From positions 1-38,986 of the forward strand of contig JAAURD010000020.1 of NCBI GenBank assembly GCA_012034075.1: a stretch of 38,986 nucleotides of DNA, written 5' to 3'. Under the pieces are notes generated by a model. That model did no database searches, was not told the origin of the DNA, and worked only from the letters and a program-made list of their open reading frames with translations. This DNA is from Chloroflexaceae bacterium (GTDB lineage: Bacteria > Chloroflexota > Chloroflexia > Chloroflexales > Chloroflexaceae). Made by a program: the position numbers and the translations under genes. Numbering within the stretch: position 1 is the stretch's first letter; every line of letters begins with the position of its first letter. Below are positions 9,587 through 18,969 of this stretch, piece after piece.

Positions 9587-9605
9587 TGCAAAACGATGTT
9601 TTGCA
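9587..9605. promoter_or_regulatory. Inverted repeat TGCAAAAC-GAT-GTTTTGCA
   Basis: A perfect 8-bp inverted repeat with a 3-bp centre, well suited to a dimeric DNA-binding protein. Its position upstream of amt makes it a candidate site for nitrogen-dependent control, but no regulator is identified. Confidence 0.4.
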
Positions 9606-9935
9606 TCCTCAATCATTTGCCTGCTTCAAATGCCAGGCAGACCTGAGACAACAAATCATACCGGTTCTTTTTAGGAGGATGTGCCAGGGGTGACACATCT
9701 TTTGAGGAACACGACCAGGCAGGTTTGTGTAGCAGGTTCTACAATCAGGGACTTTGTTGTTACGGTTTGGATTAGGTTTGTCCGTTCAGTGTCGTGCTAT
9801 GTTGCATCAGCCGGCTCTGCTCTGGACAGTGTTGCTGTGTGGCAGCAACACGGTTGCTCATGCCAGAAATCGATACCTGGCACACATAGGTTCAAGACAT
9901 GTTTATGAAATGCACATTCAGGAGGAAAACAGCTC

Positions 9936-11381
9936 ATGAAAAGCAAGTGGTTTAAGTGGGCCAAATGGGGATCAACCATTGCTGGCGCCATGCTTGTCGT
10001 CTTTCTGCTCAATGGTACTGCCTTTGCTCAAGAAGAGGCGGCTCTTTCTGTTGACGAACTCGCCCGCAGCATCAACACCGTCTGGGTACTGGTCGCTGCG
10101 TTTCTCGTCTTTTTTATGCAGGCTGGTTTTGCGTTGCTTGAGGCTGGTGCGACCCGCTCCAAAAACGCAATCAACATTATGATGAAGAACCTGATCGACT
10201 TCATCTTTGCCACGGTTGCCTTCTGGGCCATTGGGTACGCCTTTATGTTTGGTGAGGGCAGCCCCTTTATTGGCCTGAATGGTTTCTTCCTTACTGGCAT
10301 CGAAGACGATTTTGCCGGTCTCCCCGTCATGGCGTTCTGGCTCTTTCAGCTGGTCTTTGCGGGTACTGCCGCGACCATCGTCTCCGGGGCCATGTCCGAG
10401 CGCACCAAATTTAATGCCTACCTGATCTACAGCATCGTCATCACTGCCATTATTTACCCCATCTTCGGTCATTGGGTCTGGGGTGGTGGCTGGCTTTCGA
10501 CCATTGGTCAGGACCTTGGGCTGATGGCAGAGGGTGGCTTCAGTGATTTTGCTGGTTCGACCGTGGTGCATAGTGTTGGTGGCTGGTGTGCCCTTATTGG
10601 TGCAATGCTCTTAGGCCCACGCATTGGTCGCTTCGATAAAGAGGGTCGTGTGCAGAGCATTCCGCCCCACTCCATGCCACTGATGACACTGGGTGTCTTT
10701 ATTCTCTGGCTGGGCTGGTTTGGCTTCAACCCTGGTAGCCAGCTGGCCGCCGCGACCGCTGGTGATGCCAACGCCATTGCCCTGGTCGCTGCCAACACCA
10801 ACATCGCTGCTGCTGCTGGTGCGCTCAGTGCGATGATTATTGCTGCGCTACATACCCGCAAGGCTGATCTGGGCATGACCCTCAATGGGGTGCTGGCTGG
10901 TCTGGTCGCAATCACTGCTCCCTGTGCCGTGGTCAGCCCGTTCTGGGCCTTGATCATTGGTCTGATTGGTGGTGGTGTGATCTTCTATGGTTCTATGCTG
11001 CTTGAGAAGATGAAAATTGATGATCCCGTTGGTGCCGTGCCGGTCCACTTGATGTGTGGTATCTGGGGCACGCTGTCGCTGGGTCTCTTCTCGACCGATA
11101 GTGGTCTGATTACCACTGGCCAGACTGGTCAGTTTCTGTCCCAGGTGATTGGTGTGGTCGCCTGTGGTGTCTGGACCGCTGGTACGGCCTTTATTCTCTT
11201 CATGGCAATCAAAGCCACGGTTGGTCTGCGGGTCAGCACCGAAGAGGAAAATCGTGGCCTGGACGCTGGCAAGCATGGTGCATTGGCCTACTTCTCCGAA
11301 GGTCAGCCCTACCCACAGCCATTAACTGGTGACGACAAGGCATCCGCGATGAGTGGTGTCAGCCGTTCACCTGCTAACTAA
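9936..11381 (+). CDS. amt: Ammonium transporter (Amt/MEP family)
   Basis: A 481-residue ammonium channel. An N-terminal signal peptide (to about TAFAQ, residue 32) is followed by 11 expected transmembrane helices. Family hallmarks are FFMQAGFALLEAG in helix 1, NIMMKNLIDF, the pore region around WVWGGGWL, DFAGSTVVHSVGG with the first pore histidine, and VPVHLMCGIWG with the second pore histidine. CAGGAGG precedes the ATG by about 10 bases. It would let ammonium into the cell under nitrogen limitation. No glnK/PII gene is next to it, which is unusual since amt is often paired with glnK. A hairpin terminator follows at 11421. Confidence 0.95.
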   Translation: MKSKWFKWAKWGSTIAGAMLVVFLLNGTAFAQEEAALSVDELARSINTVWVLVAAFLVFFMQAGFALLEAGATRSKNAINIMMKNLIDFIFATVAFWAIGYAFMFGEGSPFIGLNGFFLTGIEDDFAGLPVMAFWLFQLVFAGTAATIVSGAMSERTKFNAYLIYSIVITAIIYPIFGHWVWGGGWLSTIGQDLGLMAEGGFSDFAGSTVVHSVGGWCALIGAMLLGPRIGRFDKEGRVQSIPPHSMPLMTLGVFILWLGWFGFNPGSQLAAATAGDANAIALVAANTNIAAAAGALSAMIIAALHTRKADLGMTLNGVLAGLVAITAPCAVVSPFWALIIGLIGGGVIFYGSMLLEKMKIDDPVGAVPVHLMCGIWGTLSLGLFSTDSGLITTGQTGQFLSQVIGVVACGVWTAGTAFILFMAIKATVGLRVSTEEENRGLDAGKHGALAYFSEGQPYPQPLTGDDKASAMSGVSRSPAN

Positions 11382-11420
11382 GGTCTGTTCGATACACACC
11401 CGATATCTCTCTTCACCCCC

Positions 11421-11452
11421 GCCCGCTCTCCCTTTCACCAGGGAGAGCGGGC
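11421..11452 (+). terminator. Terminator hairpin after amt
   Basis: GCCCGCTCTCCC (11421-11432) pairs exactly with GGGAGAGCGGGC (11441-11452) across an 8-base loop. The downstream tract TGTTGCGTTGTT is only moderately T-rich. Confidence 0.65.
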
Positions 11453-11483
11453 TGTTGCGTTGTTCGGTTGCGCGAGCATCAAA

Positions 11484-11512
11484 AGGAGCATTCACTCCGT
11501 GTGAACGCTCCT
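11484..11512. terminator. Bidirectional terminator between convergent genes
   Basis: AGGAGC-A-TTCAC and GTGAA-C-GCTCCT form a 12-bp stem with one mismatch and a 5-base loop. TTTGTTTG follows on the plus strand and TTTTGATG on the minus strand, so it can end both amt and the convergent gene ending at 11544. Confidence 0.65.
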
Positions 11513-11543
11513 TTGTTTGCTCCTGGGTTGTGCTGAGCCTGTC

Positions 11544-12038
11544 TCAGCATGAATATAGATGCTGCTGCGATTCGTCAGTGTCCAGTCTGGTAACGTTGAG
11601 ATGATCGGGTGTTTCCTGTTCCAGGCCGAATGCAGATAAAGACAAGATAAAGGCATCAATATCATTGCCACGCCACCGCACGGTGAGCGGTTTCCCATTC
11701 CATGACCGCGTAAGCACACCGGTCTCTTCGAGATCACTCCATACCTGCTCCGGTTGTATCAGTGCCATGCCCCGCGCCTCGGAGAGCCGTGCCACGATGC
11801 GATAACACGGTTCAGGATAAATCGGCATGGCTTCCCAATCGGGGAGCCAGTGACCAACTACCAGACCTTCGGGCTCACATTTACCACCATTATCAATAAT
11901 AACAAGACCACTTTCTAGCGCCTCATTCAACAAACGCATAAAAGTTGCCCCTGGGTTTCCATTCCATGCATAACCATACTGATCGACGCTGGCATGCTGA
12001 TCGCAAATTGATGCTATAATGACTGAAGCGTGTGACAC
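11544..12038 (-). CDS. Hypothetical protein
   Basis: A 164-residue soluble protein I do not recognise. It has no signal peptide or transmembrane helix. Features include the tryptophan-rich phrases YGYAWNGNPGATFM, HWLPDWEAMP and RSWNGKPLTVRWRGNDID, and mixed alpha/beta character. The ATG is preceded by GAGGAGG at short spacing, which supports translation. It is divergent from the Dabb-domain gene starting at 12188 and shares a terminator region with amt. Nothing in the neighbourhood fixes its job. Confidence 0.7.
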   Translation of the reverse strand: MSHASVIIASICDQHASVDQYGYAWNGNPGATFMRLLNEALESGLVIIDNGGKCEPEGLVVGHWLPDWEAMPIYPEPCYRIVARLSEARGMALIQPEQVWSDLEETGVLTRSWNGKPLTVRWRGNDIDAFILSLSAFGLEQETPDHLNVTRLDTDESQQHLYSC

Positions 12039-12187
12039 ATTAGCCTCCTCTATCTGCTGTTGCTCACTTCATATAGACGTAAGTTCGGACCATTTTGTTG
12101 CAGAAATTGGTTCGTTCTTTTACAAAAATAGTTCGTAACGTATGGTTTGGTGTGAACGCATGTTGCCCAGAAAGGAGAAGACCTGCC

Positions 12188-12484
12188 ATGATCTGTCATG
12201 TCGTTTTGTTTGGTATTCGTGCTGATGTGCCACAAACTGCAATTGATGAACGAATTGCTGCACTGCAAGGGTTAACCGCAATCATCCCAGAGATTCGTTC
12301 GATGACGGTAGCACGTGATGAAATTGGGAGCGAACGCTCTGCTACATTTGGTCTGATCAGTACATTTGATACGCTGGAAGCACTGCGTACCTATCAGCAG
12401 CACCCACAGCATCAGGCAGTTGCGGCACAAACGTTTGCCCTATCGGAGTGGGTCAAAGCGTGGGATTTCACCACCGACGCGTAA
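12188..12484 (+). CDS. Dabb-domain (stress-responsive alpha/beta barrel) protein
   Basis: A 98-residue single-domain protein of the dimeric alpha-beta-barrel (Dabb) family. The start MICHVVLFGIRADVP has the family pattern of a hydrophobic strand with a conserved histidine. LQGLTAIIPEIRSMTVARDE and FGLISTFDTLEALRTYQQHPQHQAV follow, the latter the hallmark HPxH region. Length is normal for the family. ATG 12188 is chosen because GAAAGGAG lies 10-17 bases upstream. Members act as small dimeric enzymes or stress proteins; the substrate is unknown. The next gene may start inside its 3' end (GTG 12448), suggesting coupled translation. Confidence 0.85.
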   Translation: MICHVVLFGIRADVPQTAIDERIAALQGLTAIIPEIRSMTVARDEIGSERSATFGLISTFDTLEALRTYQQHPQHQAVAAQTFALSEWVKAWDFTTDA

Positions 12485-14976
12485 GCCGGTCTACACTGGC
12501 TGCCCGTAAACACTGGTGGTGCTTGATCGGGCTGTTCCTGGTCGTGCTGAGCATCGCTGGATGCACCACAACCGGTCAGGAACAGCCGCTGGTAGCACCA
12601 GAGTCGACCGTCATCCTCGCTGAAGGCCACACGTTTGGTCAGACCTTTGTCGCCCATCATGCTGGTTTGTTGGGGCTGGATATCTGGTTGGCTCCGCAGA
12701 CCGCTGGCAGTGGCAATCTCACCCTGATATTGCAACCTGGCCCACGAGACAGCACTCCTCTGGCAACGGCAACACTGCCACTGGCCCAGGTAACCGAGGC
12801 CGGGTGGTACCATTTTGCCTTTGCACCACTGCCCGACTCACATAACCGGGATTATTATGCGCAGCTCACCCTGAATGGCAGTGGACAGGTAGCCGTCGGT
12901 GGCGCCGCCGGTGAGAGCTATTTGCACGGCGCCCGCTATATTGATGGTCAACCCGAAGATGCGCAGATCAGTTTCCGGCTCGTCTTTGACTCCACCCAGC
13001 AATGGCTTGATGTGCTAACCCGCAGTGTCGTGGTGTGGCTACCGCTCATCCTGATGGCCGCCCTGCTCTATCTGGTGCCGGGCTGGGCCTTGCTGGTCTG
13101 GCTCTGGCCTACTGCCAGGCGTCCAGGCTGGCCGACCACGCTGGGCCTGGCAGCTGGTTTGAGTCTGGCCCTGCATGCGCTGCTTCTGCTCTGGACTGAT
13201 CTGGTCGGCGTGCATCTGGGCAGCCTGTACGTCTGGCTACCCAGTGTGCTCGGATTGCTCGCACTGGTCTGGTGGTACCAGCTGTGGCAGGTGCGGCAGC
13301 GCCTGGCGGACGCGTGGAACTGGCTGCAAGCGCAACCTCGCTGGGCCGACCTGGCCTTGCTGCTGCTGTTGGCAATGACCTTTGCCATACGCTTGCTGAT
13401 CGTCGGTTCGCTGGATGTACCGCTCTGGGGCGACTCCTACCACCATGCCATGATTACCCAGCTGCTGGTGCATCACGGCGGCATGTTTGACTCGTGGCAG
13501 CCCTATGCCGAATTGACGACCTTTACCTATCACTTCGGCTTTCATACCGCAGCGGCTGGTTTGCAATGGCTCAGCGGCATGGCCGCGCCCCAGGCCACAC
13601 TGTGGACGGGTCAGTTGCTGAACGGGTTAGCGGTGCTAGCGCTCTGTCCGCTGGCAGTGCGTCTGGGCGGCAATCGCTGGGCCGCCGTCGTGGCAGTGCT
13701 GCTGGCCGGGCTGATCATACCTATGCCGCTAATGTATGTGACCTGGGGGCGTTATACCCAACTCGCCGGGCAGGTGATATTGCCCGCCGTGCTCTGTTTG
13801 ACCTGGCTCTTCTTTGAACGCCGCACCCTCGATTGGCGAATGCTCGTGCTCACATGCCTGGTATGGGCCGGGTTGGCACTCACACACTATCGTGTACTGG
13901 TCTTTGCCGTGCCCTTTGTAGCGGTGCTCTGGGCCTTTGAACTGCGACCAGCAAGGATCAAGACCCTGATAACATCGGGACTGGCACTGGCGCTGGGCAC
14001 CGCCCTGTTGGTGTTACCCTGGTACCTCGGGCTGATTGCCGGTCGTCTAGTGACTATCGTTTCGCGCATTATGGTAGCTTCAAGTAATCCGACCAATCGC
14101 AACGCAGAGGTACTGAATGCCGCCGTGCCCGACCCGTTGCTGTATTTGCCGGTGCTGGTCTGGCTCTTGCTGCCCATTGCGATTGGCTGGGGTCTCTGGC
14201 GTCGTCAACGCGATGTGGCAATTGTTGGTTTGTGGTGGTTTCTGGTCATCGTGATGGTCAATCCGCACTGGCTGGGCTTGCCCGGTGCAGCGTTGCTGAC
14301 CAACTTTACCATGCTCATTGCGTTTTATCTGCCAGCCGCAGTGCTGCTTGGCGCGGCTGCAAGCTGGCTGATTGCACCGCTCCGGCAGCGCTGGCTGATG
14401 CCGCTGCTGGTGGTAGCGCTGCTGCTGGCCGGTAGTTGGGGTACTACTCAGCTGATCAGCCGGCTTGATCTAACGTCGAGTATGCTGGCAACCCGGCCCG
14501 ATGTACGCGCCAGTCGCTGGATTGCCGAACACACACCGGCCGATGCGCATTTCCTGGTCAATGCGTTTTTCCCGCCGCTGGTACCGGCCATGGCCGGCAG
14601 CGATGGTGGCTGGTGGTTGCCGTTGTTGGCCCAGCGATCCACGACCTTGCCGCCATATACCTATGGCACCGAGCAAGGGCCAACGCCCGATTATAAAGAG
14701 CAAGTGGAATATTTGACCCAGGAGATTTTGACCAAAGGGATTGACCACCCGGATGTGCAGCAGTTGCTGCATCAGCGTGGCGTAACCCATGCCTATATTG
14801 GGCAACGGCAGGGTCTGGTCAACACAACCATCCCACTGCTCCAACCGTCGGTATTGCTCCAGAGTCCCTATTTCGACCTGGTGTATCATGAAGATCGAGT
14901 GTTTCTTTTTGCTCTGCGGGATAGCCCATCTGGAGCAGAAACAGCAGTGAAAGAGAGGACCCTATGGCCCAGATAG
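12448..14976 (+). CDS. Multi-pass membrane glycosyltransferase-like protein
   Basis: An 842-residue integral membrane protein. The N-terminus is lipoprotein-like (LIGLFLVVLSIAGC, lipobox Cys39), then a soluble beta-rich domain (about 50-185) of jelly-roll character, then many transmembrane helices from about 195 to 690. The phrase VPLWGDSYHHAM with Asp329 resembles the first-loop acidic residue of GT-C glycosyltransferases (ArnT/PMT-like), and LTTFTYHFGFH follows. A C-terminal soluble region (about 690-842) includes ASRWIAEHTPADAHFLV, common in such proteins. It probably transfers a sugar from a lipid carrier on the outer membrane face; the acceptor is unknown. GTG 12448 is the best available start, though its ribosome site is poor. 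Its end overlaps the aldehyde dehydrogenase by 13 bases. Confidence 0.7.
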   Translation: MGQSVGFHHRRVSRSTLAARKHWWCLIGLFLVVLSIAGCTTTGQEQPLVAPESTVILAEGHTFGQTFVAHHAGLLGLDIWLAPQTAGSGNLTLILQPGPRDSTPLATATLPLAQVTEAGWYHFAFAPLPDSHNRDYYAQLTLNGSGQVAVGGAAGESYLHGARYIDGQPEDAQISFRLVFDSTQQWLDVLTRSVVVWLPLILMAALLYLVPGWALLVWLWPTARRPGWPTTLGLAAGLSLALHALLLLWTDLVGVHLGSLYVWLPSVLGLLALVWWYQLWQVRQRLADAWNWLQAQPRWADLALLLLLAMTFAIRLLIVGSLDVPLWGDSYHHAMITQLLVHHGGMFDSWQPYAELTTFTYHFGFHTAAAGLQWLSGMAAPQATLWTGQLLNGLAVLALCPLAVRLGGNRWAAVVAVLLAGLIIPMPLMYVTWGRYTQLAGQVILPAVLCLTWLFFERRTLDWRMLVLTCLVWAGLALTHYRVLVFAVPFVAVLWAFELRPARIKTLITSGLALALGTALLVLPWYLGLIAGRLVTIVSRIMVASSNPTNRNAEVLNAAVPDPLLYLPVLVWLLLPIAIGWGLWRRQRDVAIVGLWWFLVIVMVNPHWLGLPGAALLTNFTMLIAFYLPAAVLLGAAASWLIAPLRQRWLMPLLVVALLLAGSWGTTQLISRLDLTSSMLATRPDVRASRWIAEHTPADAHFLVNAFFPPLVPAMAGSDGGWWLPLLAQRSTTLPPYTYGTEQGPTPDYKEQVEYLTQEILTKGIDHPDVQQLLHQRGVTHAYIGQRQGLVNTTIPLLQPSVLLQSPYFDLVYHEDRVFLFALRDSPSGAETAVKERTLWPR

Positions 14977-16409
14977 ATGTTTCCCAGACCCCATCGTATG
15001 CGCTCTTGCTGGCCGGTGCATGGCAGCATCGTGAGCCAGCGTATGAGGTGCGCAGCCCCTACTCCAACGCCGTGATTGCACGGGTCAGTCGCGCCAATGC
15101 CGCCGATGTGGAGAGCGCAATAGCGGCAGCGGTTGCTGCCTTCGAGCAGACGCGGCAACTGCCAGCGTATCTGCGGGCGCAAGTGCTGCGTGACATTTCG
15201 GCAGCGGTAGCGGCACGCGCAGAAGAGCTGGCCGTAACCATTGCGCAAGAAGCCGCCAAGCCCATCAAGCATGCCCGTGCCGAAGTGCAGAGGTGTGTTT
15301 TTACCTTCGCCTGGGCCGCCGAAGAGACCGGGCGGATCGCCGCTGAATTGCTACCCATGGATGTGCTAGCCGCCGGCGTTGGTCGTCAAGGTCTGGTCAA
15401 GCGCTTTCCCATCGGGCCGGTTGCAGCAATTACGCCCTTCAACTTCCCCCTGAATCTGGTAGCACACAAGCTAGCGCCAGCGATTGCAGCCGGCTGTCCA
15501 GTGGTCCTCAAGCCAGCCTCGCAGACGCCGATCAGTTCGCTGAAACTGGCAGAGATCATCCTGGCTACCGACTGGCCGGCGGCTGGCTTGAGTGTGTTGT
15601 CCCTGGCAAGCAGCGATGCTGCGCTCCTCGTGCGTGATGAGCGGATCAAGGCGCTGACGTTCACCGGTAGCCCGGCCGTGGGCTGGGCGCTGAAGAGCCA
15701 GGCCGGACGCAAGCGGGTGATGCTGGAACTGGGCGGCAATGCCGGCGTGATTATCCACCACGATGCGCCGATTGAACAGGCGGTGGCGCGGGTAGTCGCC
15801 GGTGGGTTTGCGTTTGCCGGGCAGTCCTGCATCAGCGTGCAGCGAGTGTTTGTGCATGAGTCCATCTATGAGGCATTTCTGGAGCAGCTGATCCCAGCGG
15901 TTGAGCGCTTGCATGTTGGCGATCCGCTGGACGAGGCGAGCGACCTGTCGGCGCTGATTACACCCGCCGATTGCGAGCGGGTAGCCGCATGGCTGGCAGA
16001 GGCACGTGCGGCCGGGGCGCAGATTCGCACCGGCGGTGTGGTAGATGAACGGACGGTGCGGCCCACGGTGATTACCGATGCTCATGCCGATTTGAAGGTG
16101 AACTGTCAGGAGCTTTTTGCGCCAGTGATCACCGTGCAGCCCTATACCCATGAGAGAGAGGCACTCGATGCGGTGAACCAGGGCGATTTTGGCTTGCAGG
16201 CGGGCCTGTTTACCAACGATCTGCGCTTTATCTGGCAGGCGTATGAGACATTGGAAGTGGGCGGTTTGATCGTGAATGATGTACCGACCTGGCGTGCCGA
16301 TCATATGCCGTATGGCGGCGTGAAGCAGAGCGGTTTCGGGCGTGAGGGGTTACGCTATGCGATAGAGGAGCTGACGGAGCCGCGGTTGCTGGTGCTGGGG
16401 GTGGGTTGA
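14964..16409 (+). CDS. NAD(P)-dependent aldehyde dehydrogenase
   Basis: A 481-residue enzyme of the aldehyde dehydrogenase superfamily, oxidising an aldehyde to its acid with NAD(P). Conserved landmarks are TPFNFP with Asn160, the cofactor region KPASQTP, FTGSPAVG, the general base Glu255 in LELGG, and the catalytic cysteine Cys289 in GQSCISVQR. The C-terminal GGVKQSGFGREG is also typical. Length is normal. AGAGAGG lies just before the ATG, and the gene overlaps the preceding membrane protein by 13 bases, so the two are co-translated. Class resemblance is to the lactaldehyde/non-phosphorylating glyceraldehyde-3-phosphate group, but the substrate cannot be read from sequence alone. Confidence 0.92.
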   Translation: MAQIDVSQTPSYALLLAGAWQHREPAYEVRSPYSNAVIARVSRANAADVESAIAAAVAAFEQTRQLPAYLRAQVLRDISAAVAARAEELAVTIAQEAAKPIKHARAEVQRCVFTFAWAAEETGRIAAELLPMDVLAAGVGRQGLVKRFPIGPVAAITPFNFPLNLVAHKLAPAIAAGCPVVLKPASQTPISSLKLAEIILATDWPAAGLSVLSLASSDAALLVRDERIKALTFTGSPAVGWALKSQAGRKRVMLELGGNAGVIIHHDAPIEQAVARVVAGGFAFAGQSCISVQRVFVHESIYEAFLEQLIPAVERLHVGDPLDEASDLSALITPADCERVAAWLAEARAAGAQIRTGGVVDERTVRPTVITDAHADLKVNCQELFAPVITVQPYTHEREALDAVNQGDFGLQAGLFTNDLRFIWQAYETLEVGGLIVNDVPTWRADHMPYGGVKQSGFGREGLRYAIEELTEPRLLVLGVG

Positions 16410-16425
16410 TAGTCCTATCCAGAGT

Positions 16426-16650
16426 ATGGAGATCGACGATATCCTGGGCGAAGTGAATACTACAGCCAGTAAGACGCTTCTTCCAGATGTGCATGAACCC
16501 ATCCCACATCTCTCGCAGATCCATCCTCAATGGGATGAGTGTGGTGTGAATGAACTTACGCAGTCACTGGTTCGATTTGTTTTACGCGAGCCGTTTGATC
16601 TCCATCATCTGGAGATTGATCTTCGGAACCAGCCTTCTGATGACCAATGA
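16426..16650 (+). CDS. Possible small protein, unknown
   Basis: A 74-residue frame beginning MEIDDILGEVNTT, rich in acidic residues and ending QPSDDQ. I do not recognise it and no clear ribosome site precedes the ATG. Its composition is protein-like, but it could be a chance frame in the gap between two genes. Confidence 0.25.
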   Translation: MEIDDILGEVNTTASKTLLPDVHEPIPHLSQIHPQWDECGVNELTQSLVRFVLREPFDLHHLEIDLRNQPSDDQ

Positions 16651-16683
16651 GTCGCTTTCAGGCGTATCTATTGCGTATCATTT

Positions 16684-16717
16684 TTGAGACGGTCTCAATA
16701 CCTGTGAGACTGTCTCA
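16684..16717. promoter_or_regulatory. Paired palindromes TGAGAC-N-GTCTCA
   Basis: Two copies of the 13-bp palindrome TGAGAC-N-GTCTCA lie at 16685-16697 and 16705-16717, centres 20 bp apart (about two helix turns), which fits a cooperative dimeric repressor. Because each is self-complementary, the two can also pair with each other in RNA: on the plus strand they form a 13-bp stem with one G-U pair and a 7-base loop. The pair sits between the 3' ends of two convergent frames, so a terminator-like role is also possible, though no T-tract follows. Confidence 0.5.
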
Positions 16718-16749
16718 TAATGTCTGGTCATACGACAACAACATCGCCC

Positions 16750-18677
<1,928 letters not shown>

Positions 18678-18808
18678 GGGTAGCGTGCCTCTCTCTTTCT
18701 TATGTCAATCTGCGTCTCGTTGAACCTGGAACACCGGGCCGAATACTGATCGTATCGGCCATGGACCAGCAGAAGAAATACGCCTCTGGCTGGCTCTTTT
18801 CTGGTTTT

Positions 18809-18837
18809 ATTATAACACACATGGGCTATTTTGCCAA
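18809..18837 (-). promoter_or_regulatory. gyrB promoter
   Basis: On the minus strand TTGGCA (18837-18832) and TATAAT (18814-18809) are separated by exactly 17 bases. It faces gyrB, leaving a leader of about 125 bases. Confidence 0.7.
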
Positions 18838-18901
18838 GCACCGAACAAAGATTGCGCAGCAGGTTTTCAACATGATCCTGCCTATTTCTTCCTATTCGGG
18901 T

Positions 18902-18907
18902 TATAAT
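18902..18907 (+). promoter_or_regulatory. Candidate -10 box for the FtsH-like operon
   Basis: A perfect TATAAT lies 62 bases before the ATG at 18970. No good -35 hexamer is seen 16-18 bases upstream, so the assignment is tentative. Confidence 0.4.
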
Positions 18908-18969
18908 GACCATAGCGTCATTGGGGATGTCCCACTTTGTTTCTGTGATTCTGTCAGAAAGTAGATAGT

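Larger units (their letters stand above)
8811..9935. other. 1.1-kb non-coding region between divergent genes
   Basis: No protein-like frame of convincing quality is present. The region holds a 28-bp near-palindrome (9029-9056), inverted repeats at 9546-9561, 9587-9605 and about 9618-9643, and the leader of the ammonium transporter gene. A short frame at 9799-9939 starts with a signal-peptide-like stretch (MLHQPALLWTVLLCGSNTVA) and its TGA overlaps the transporter ATG as ATGA. It lacks a good ribosome site, so I do not call it a gene. I could not identify a clear promoter for either flanking gene. Confidence 0.6.

Noticed and set aside
9575-9595. Sigma-54 promoter for amt
   Set aside because: ATGCACTTTTGCA recalls TGGCAC...TTGCA, but the GG is missing and the spacing is wrong.
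9681-9939. Short frames before amt as genes
   Set aside because: They have no good ribosome site or family resemblance. Kept only as a possible leader-peptide observation.
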